Source of the DNA: a virus
Direction: 5' to 3' (one strand)
DNA length: 41,943 nucleotides
Virus record (IMG/VR): IMGVR_UViG_3300045947_000108
Span: 1-41,943 of that record
Part shown: piece by piece, positions 38,511 through 41,943 of the stretch
Layout: each line of letters begins with the position of its first letter
Numbering within the stretch: position 1 is the stretch's first letter
Position numbers and translations under genes: made by a program
The notes under the pieces: model-generated
Databases searched by the model: none
What the model was told of the DNA's origin: nothing
What the model saw: the letters and a program-made list of their open reading frames with translations, nothing else

Positions 38511-39056
38511 GCGGGTCATCGAGCGCCAGGCGGTGAGGGTGCCATCAGGGCCAAAGCGCAGCATGAGCACCTGTCGATCCTCGTCCACCATCGTCTGGAC
38601 GCCGGCACCCGCGGAGAGGCCAGCCATGGCACCGCCCCAGACGCCCGTGGTCGGACCCTGATAGGCCGGATACGGGCGATAGCTGTAGGCGCTCGTCTCT
38701 GAGCGCTCCCAGGCGAGGAGCGTGTCAGATCCCAAATGTCGCTCATAGGTGGGAGGCCCCAGGCGCATCAGCGCCTCATCCATCGTCAGGCGTCCCACAG
38801 CGGCATCCATGTTCGCCTCAAAGCGTGAGGTGGCGCAGCCAGCGACGAGCACGACCAACATCAACACCATGAGCGGTAACCACATCAACCGAGACACGAG
38901 ACGCTGGACCCGATGCCGCACACACCAGGCCTCAATGGTGTCACCCCACAGGGACGCCGTGGTGATCATGGCGAATCCCATCACCACAAACGCCCAGGCC
39001 CACCACGGGGCCATCTGCATGTTATTGAGCACAGATCTCAGCACATCCGTCAGCAT
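38508..39056 (-). CDS. Membrane protein with internal lipobox and SmpA-like tail
   Basis: The 182-residue protein starts at ATG 39056, nine bases after GGAGGG. It has a first TM helix (about 18-37), a basic cytoplasmic loop, then a second hydrophobic helix ending in the lipobox LVAGC (C74). The region after it (RLTMDEALMRLGPPTYERHL) resembles small outer-membrane assembly lipoproteins (SmpA/OmlA type). An internal Met58 (MWLPLMVLMLVVLVAGC) could start a separate lipoprotein. Likely an envelope protein made by the prophage, possibly for superinfection exclusion. Confidence 0.6.
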   Translation of the reverse strand: MLTDVLRSVLNNMQMAPWWAWAFVVMGFAMITTASLWGDTIEAWCVRHRVQRLVSRLMWLPLMVLMLVVLVAGCATSRFEANMDAAVGRLTMDEALMRLGPPTYERHLGSDTLLAWERSETSAYSYRPYPAYQGPTTGVWGGAMAGLSAGAGVQTMVDEDRQVLMLRFGPDGTLTAWRSMTR

Positions 39057-39244
39057 CCTGAGCCCTCCGCCGTCGACCCACCGAAATCCTCTGGAGATTG
39101 TAGCAACATTTCCTTCGCGTTCGCCACCATATGCAAGCATAGGCGAATGACCGCCGATTCATTTTGCTGGCCCCAGCGGCGCATAACTTTTTTGAGCGCT
39201 TCCTCGTCGGCATCGGTCAGATCCACCGTCGTCCGCTTGGCCAT
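39050..39244 (-). CDS. Ribbon-helix-helix DNA-binding protein
   Basis: A 64-residue protein starting at ATG 39244 with GAGG seven bases upstream. TTVDLTDADEEALKKVMRRW and then SAVIRLCLHMVANAK match the strand-helix-helix fold of Arc/CopG/MetJ repressors, which bind DNA as dimers through the N-terminal strand. Two ATTGTCAT boxes 10 bp apart lie 30 bases upstream and are probable autoregulatory operators. It overlaps the membrane protein gene by 7 bases. Probable regulator of lysogeny or immunity. Confidence 0.7.
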   Translation of the reverse strand: MAKRTTVDLTDADEEALKKVMRRWGQQNESAVIRLCLHMVANAKEMLLQSPEDFGGSTAEGSGC

Positions 39245-39273
39245 CGCAGACCTCATGCACCATATCCTCACAT

Positions 39274-39291
39274 ATTGTCATACATTGTCAT
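39274..39291. promoter_or_regulatory. Tandem operator boxes ATTGTCAT x2
   Basis: ATTGTCAT at 39274-39281 and again at 39284-39291, exactly 10 bp apart, between the leftward start site (about 39303) and the ribbon-helix-helix gene. One-turn spacing on one DNA face suits cooperative binding by a MetJ/Arc-type protein. Confidence 0.6.
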
Positions 39292-39309
39292 GGAATCACG
39301 TCACCATAG

Positions 39310-39338
39310 AATATATCTCCAGTATTTAATATATGCAA
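39310..39338 (-). promoter_or_regulatory. Leftward promoter of the ribbon-helix-helix gene
   Basis: TTGCAT (39338-39333), 17-base spacer, TATATT (39315-39310) in an AT-rich stretch; start near 39303. Confidence 0.6.
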
Positions 39339-39364
39339 TAAATTTTTATATGTGCCAATTTTGG

Positions 39365-39404
39365 GCTTGACTTTATTCCATCACCAGCCCATATTAAGTC
39401 AAGC
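39365..39404 (+). promoter_or_regulatory. Rightward promoter flanked by a 9-bp inverted repeat
   Basis: TTGACT (39367-39372), 17-base spacer, CATATT (39390-39395); start near 39402. GCTTGACTT (39365-39373) and AAGTCAAGC (39396-39404) form a perfect inverted repeat covering the -35 box and the start site, as expected for an operator. Confidence 0.6.
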
Positions 39405-39436
39405 ATTGGCTCAATTCGAGGCACTAGAGGAGAGTG

Positions 39437-39628
39437 ATGGTTATGGTTGACCATAACTTAATGACCGTTCCAGTGGATAGGCGCACCCATCAAATTCTTC
39501 GAGTGCTCGCCGCAGGGAAGGGCATCAAAATGCGTGAGCTGCTCGAAGAAATGGCCAAGCCCTATGAGCATATACTGATCCCCTTCGACACACCGAACGG
39601 GCACAAAGCCAAAGCATCTCACGACTAA
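39437..39628 (+). CDS. Small ribbon-helix-helix-like regulator
   Basis: A 63-residue protein starting at ATG 39437 after AGGAG (GTG 39434 and ATG 39443 are alternatives). A short strand (LMTVPVD) is followed by two helices (THQILRVLAAGK, KMRELLEEMAKPYEH), the layout of Arc-type proteins. It diverges from the other ribbon-helix-helix gene across the control region. A palindrome GTTATGGT-TG-ACCATAAC (39440-39457) overlaps its start and may shield the start codon in RNA or bind protein. Probable partner in a lysogeny switch. Confidence 0.55.
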   Translation: MVMVDHNLMTVPVDRRTHQILRVLAAGKGIKMRELLEEMAKPYEHILIPFDTPNGHKAKASHD

Positions 39629-39654
39629 GCCGGGCTCCTGACACCCAACTCGCC

Positions 39655-39674
39655 GGTCACAGAATAGGTCACAG
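39655..39674. repeat. Direct repeat GGTCACAG x2 near integrase
   Basis: GGTCACAG at 39655-39662 and 39667-39674, 12 bp apart, in the gap between the small regulator and the integrase stop. Short direct repeats next to a tyrosine integrase are candidates for arm-type integrase sites; an attachment core could not be located. Confidence 0.4.
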
Positions 39675-39733
39675 GTCGTATGCTCATTCTTCCACAATGC
39701 CAGGCACCATTTGTTGAGCCAGATGCTCACGCC

Positions 39734-40753
39734 CTAGCTCACACCCTCCTGATCAAGCGATGCGGGCAGGCGTGTGGCCGCATCGAGGCGATGGATCGCC
39801 TGGCGTTCATGCTCCACGCTCGGATGCGTATAGGCGGCGGTCATCGTGATTGTCGCGTGCCCGAGCCAGCGTTGCAGGGTTGGCAAGTCGACGCCGGCCT
39901 CGATGGCTCGGGTGGCAAACGTGTGGCGACAACTGTGGGGTGTGATCGCCAGATCCAGCCCCGCCCGCTCCACCGCCCGCCGAAACATCGTCCGAATACT
40001 CTTGTAGCCAAAGATACGGCTGTCGCGGCCGTGCATGGGGAGGTGTGCCAGCACCTCCCGAGCCGTGCGATTCAAGGGCACCTGTCGTGCCCGTCCGCTC
40101 TTGGCCACATCGACGCCTACCTGTACCAGACCCGCCTTGAAATCCAGATCATCCCAGCGCAAAGCCATCAGCTCCCCGAGGCGAAGGCCCGTATGCAACG
40201 CAAAGCGCGTCAGCAGGGCCAATCGGCTCGGCATGGCGGCGAGCAGCGCGGTCTCTTCTGCCAGGCTGATGATCCGTCGTGGAGCCTGCCGGGTGCGCAG
40301 ATTCCGCACCGTGGGAATGCGCTCCAACACGCCCCACTGACCCGCCACTTTGAGGGCGTGTTTGATCGGCGTCAGGTAGACGTTGATCGTGCTCGGCGTC
40401 AGGCCCCGATGCAACCAGGTCGTCTGCAGCAAGGCCAGCGTTTCCCCGGTGATCGCGGTGAGGGGCATCTCGCCCAACACCTCACAGGCGAGGCGAAAGG
40501 CGACGTCAGCCACGCGCACCGTGTTGGGCCGGCGTTGCGGCTCCCACCAGCGCTGAAAACGTCGGAGAAACTCCGCGAACGACGTCATCTGCGGTGGCGG
40601 CGGTCTGAGGATACCCTCGGCTACCTCCACCCGGCGTTTACGCTCGGCTTGCAGCGCCGTCTGATAGCTCACCGGGCCAAGGGATTGGCGATAGCGTTTC
40701 CCACGAAACCGAAAATCGTATTGATACGAGTGGCCACGTCGGTACACAGCCAT
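39734..40753 (-). CDS. int: Tyrosine integrase
   Basis: The 339-residue protein has all catalytic residues of the tyrosine recombinase family: R191 (HTGLRLGEL), K218, H273-x-x-R276 (HSCRHTFATR), H299 (LGHATI) and nucleophile Y308. An N-terminal basic/arm-binding part (MAVYRRGHSYQYDFRFRGKR) and a SAM-like core-binding domain (about 57-145) precede the catalytic domain. ATG 40753 follows AGGAGG. It would integrate the circular phage genome into the host chromosome, so the phage is temperate. No excisionase was identified; the small regulators nearby could fill that role. Confidence 0.92.
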   Translation of the reverse strand: MAVYRRGHSYQYDFRFRGKRYRQSLGPVSYQTALQAERKRRVEVAEGILRPPPPQMTSFAEFLRRFQRWWEPQRRPNTVRVADVAFRLACEVLGEMPLTAITGETLALLQTTWLHRGLTPSTINVYLTPIKHALKVAGQWGVLERIPTVRNLRTRQAPRRIISLAEETALLAAMPSRLALLTRFALHTGLRLGELMALRWDDLDFKAGLVQVGVDVAKSGRARQVPLNRTAREVLAHLPMHGRDSRIFGYKSIRTMFRRAVERAGLDLAITPHSCRHTFATRAIEAGVDLPTLQRWLGHATITMTAAYTHPSVEHERQAIHRLDAATRLPASLDQEGVS

Positions 40754-40943
40754 GATGGTCCTCCTACGTTCGGCGCGTCAGGAGCCCAAAACCATCATAT
40801 CGGTGCATCGGCGTGGCGTCTAGAGGGTGCGCTCCAGGCCAGGGATGGGAGGCTCGTGCTGGGCACCTTGGCAGGCACCAGCGCGAGTTGAAGAGCGCCG
40901 GGGGGCGCCACCTGGCCTGGGGTGCATCGGGAAGGGAGAGGGC
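40754..40943. other. Gene-free gap between integrase and early genes
   Basis: 190 bases between the divergent integrase and the first + strand early gene. It holds a GC-rich hairpin (GCGCC-gggg-GGCGC near 40896-40909) and the integrase ribosome-binding site. No convincing promoter was found for either direction. Confidence 0.4.
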
Positions 40944-41213
40944 ATGGATGGACATCTGTTGATCGCGGTGCAAGCCATCATGATCTGGAAGACCGGGCAC
41001 TTCCTGCCGTCGCAGACCTGGCATCTCACAGGCCCCTATGCCCCGCTGCTGAAGGCGCTGCAAGCCTGCCTGATCACCTGTGACGACTGGACACCCGCAC
41101 AGCGGGCGGTGATGTGTAGGGACATCTGGTCGGCGGTGGGGGCCTGGCCACGCTTCAAGGTGCTCGGGGATGGGGTGCAGGCATTCGAGGAAAGGGTGGC
41201 CAATGCCCGGTAG
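40944..41213 (+). CDS. Small early protein before helicase, unknown
   Basis: An 89-residue protein starting at ATG 40944 after AAGGGAGAGGG. It is hydrophobic-aromatic with several Trp and Cys (HFLPSQTWHLTGPYAPLL, CLITCDDWTPAQRAVMCRDI). No membrane span is clear. It overlaps the helicase start by 11 bases and is probably coupled to it. No family recognised. Confidence 0.55.
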   Translation: MDGHLLIAVQAIMIWKTGHFLPSQTWHLTGPYAPLLKALQACLITCDDWTPAQRAVMCRDIWSAVGAWPRFKVLGDGVQAFEERVANAR

Positions 41214-41943
41214 CCTGGACACACTTCCAGACATCCCGTATGGCGATGTCTTCAACGCCGCCTGCCTGATCCAGCTCTATGGGCAGGATTTGCGGTTCTG
41301 TAAGCCGCTGGGTGGCTGGCTGCATTGGACCGGGACGCATTGGAAGCTCGATCAAGTCGACCACATCATGGAATTGGCGCGCCAGACGATTACAAGGCTC
41401 GGTGAAATCGCCTTACAGCGGCAAAACACCGAAATGCTCAAGCACATTTCTCGATGTTTTCAGCATCGACAGCTCACGAACATGCTGCGGCAGGCAGAAA
41501 CCTTCCCTCATGTGGTGGCGACAACCGATCAATTCGACCAAGACTCCTGGCTGCTCAACTGCCAGAACGGGACCATCGACCTCCGCTACGGCCTGATCGA
41601 TCAAACGAGACCCCATCGGCGTGAGGATTGGATTACCCGATGCCTCGATATCCCGTATAGTCCCGACGCCGAGTGTCCGACGTGGCAAGCCTTTCTCTGG
41701 CGGGTCATGGGTGGCCCCCTTCCCGAAGAAGAGGGCAGTGAGTCCGCGCTGCTTGAGCGCCATGAACGGGCCGAACGCCTCGTAAGCTTTCTTCAACGCG
41801 CCGTCGGGTATGCCCTCACCGGCCGCACCGATGAGCAGTGCGTATTTATTCTCTATGGCACGGGGCGCAACGGAAAAAGTCGATTCATTGAAGCCTGTCA
41901 TGAGTTACTCGGACCCTATGCCAAATCCGCGAACATGCAGAGC
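41203..41943 (+). CDS. Helicase-primase of phage/plasmid P4 family, N-terminal part (continues at window start)
   Basis: The 247 residues here continue in frame at base 2 of the window, giving about 477 residues. The N-terminal 190 residues correspond to the D5-N region that precedes the helicase in P4-family proteins: WLLNCQNGTIDLRYGLIDQ, HRREDWITRCLDIPYSPDA and CPTWQAFL are typical. The Walker A Lys is encoded at 41875-41877 (residues 219-226 GTGRNGKS). ATG 41203 overlaps the preceding gene. The enzyme likely unwinds the origin for phage replication. Confidence 0.9.
   Translation, partial: MPGSLDTLPDIPYGDVFNAACLIQLYGQDLRFCKPLGGWLHWTGTHWKLDQVDHIMELARQTITRLGEIALQRQNTEMLKHISRCFQHRQLTNMLRQAETFPHVVATTDQFDQDSWLLNCQNGTIDLRYGLIDQTRPHRREDWITRCLDIPYSPDAECPTWQAFLWRVMGGPLPEEEGSESALLERHERAERLVSFLQRAVGYALTGRTDEQCVFILYGTGRNGKSRFIEACHELLGPYAKSANMQS

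Noticed and set aside
39629-39733. Attachment site attP next to the integrase
   Set aside because: The region is a likely place and has a GGTCACAG direct repeat, but without a host sequence or a tRNA-like core no attachment core can be named.
39680-40891. A 403-codon open frame on the + strand opposite the integrase
   Set aside because: It mirrors the integrase coding sequence, has low-complexity composition (His/Arg/Gln) and no domain; the integrase frame has all catalytic residues.
40764-41255. A 163-codon - strand frame upstream of the integrase
   Set aside because: Antisense to the small gene at 40944 and the helicase start; no ribosome-binding site and a Pro/His/Arg-rich product.

Overview
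This window is the complete genome of a tailed bacteriophage, very probably a temperate podovirus. The last 127 bases (41817-41943) repeat the first 127 exactly, so the contig closes into a circle of about 41,816 bp, and the phage/plasmid-type helicase-primase gene runs across the join. A tyrosine integrase, a T7/P22-like head-tail gene set (portal, scaffold, N4-gp56-type capsid, adaptor, beta-rich hub, transglycosylase-bearing internal protein) and the absence of tail tape-measure or sheath genes support this reading. The host cannot be named from sequence. Sec signal peptides with AxA sites, a lipobox and sigma70-type promoters fit a Gram-negative bacterium of moderately high GC.

Layout. 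The right end and left arm (40944 through 8322) are read on the + strand: helicase-primase, a DEDD exonuclease, many small early proteins (several with zinc ribbons), a RecT-type annealase, a VRR-NUC nuclease, a secreted protein and a KH-domain RNA-binding protein. At 3995-4115 a divergent promoter pair separates a leftward leaderless zinc-ribbon gene from the rightward genes. From about 38.4 kb down to 8.3 kb the - strand carries one long late operon. In transcription order it holds the small terminase candidate, large terminase, head/decoration proteins, portal, scaffold, capsid, four consecutive proteins with Sec signal peptides, adaptor, hub, fibre, acetyltransferase, internal (ejection) proteins, membrane/lysis genes and a membrane-anchored receiver-domain protein. 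A perfect TTGACA-17-TATACT promoter sits in front of it. Between 38.5 and 40.75 kb lie a membrane protein with a lipobox, two divergent small (ribbon-helix-helix-like) regulators around an AT-rich control region, and the integrase.

Mobile elements. Three HNH endonuclease genes point against the late operon, each with its own extended -10 promoter and a strong ribosome-binding site. Two of them (9140 and 28012) are preceded by leaders with the same RNA architecture: an outer helix starting at the predicted +1, two hairpins, a pseudoknot from the second hairpin loop, and a hairpin carrying the Shine-Dalgarno. The third lies antisense inside an intein that interrupts the Walker A motif of the large terminase. 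These, together with the run of exported tail-region proteins, are the most unusual features. Several intergenic stretches in the early region (813-906, 4255-4329, 5794-5932, 6557-6854) hold repeats or strong hairpins that no gene explains.
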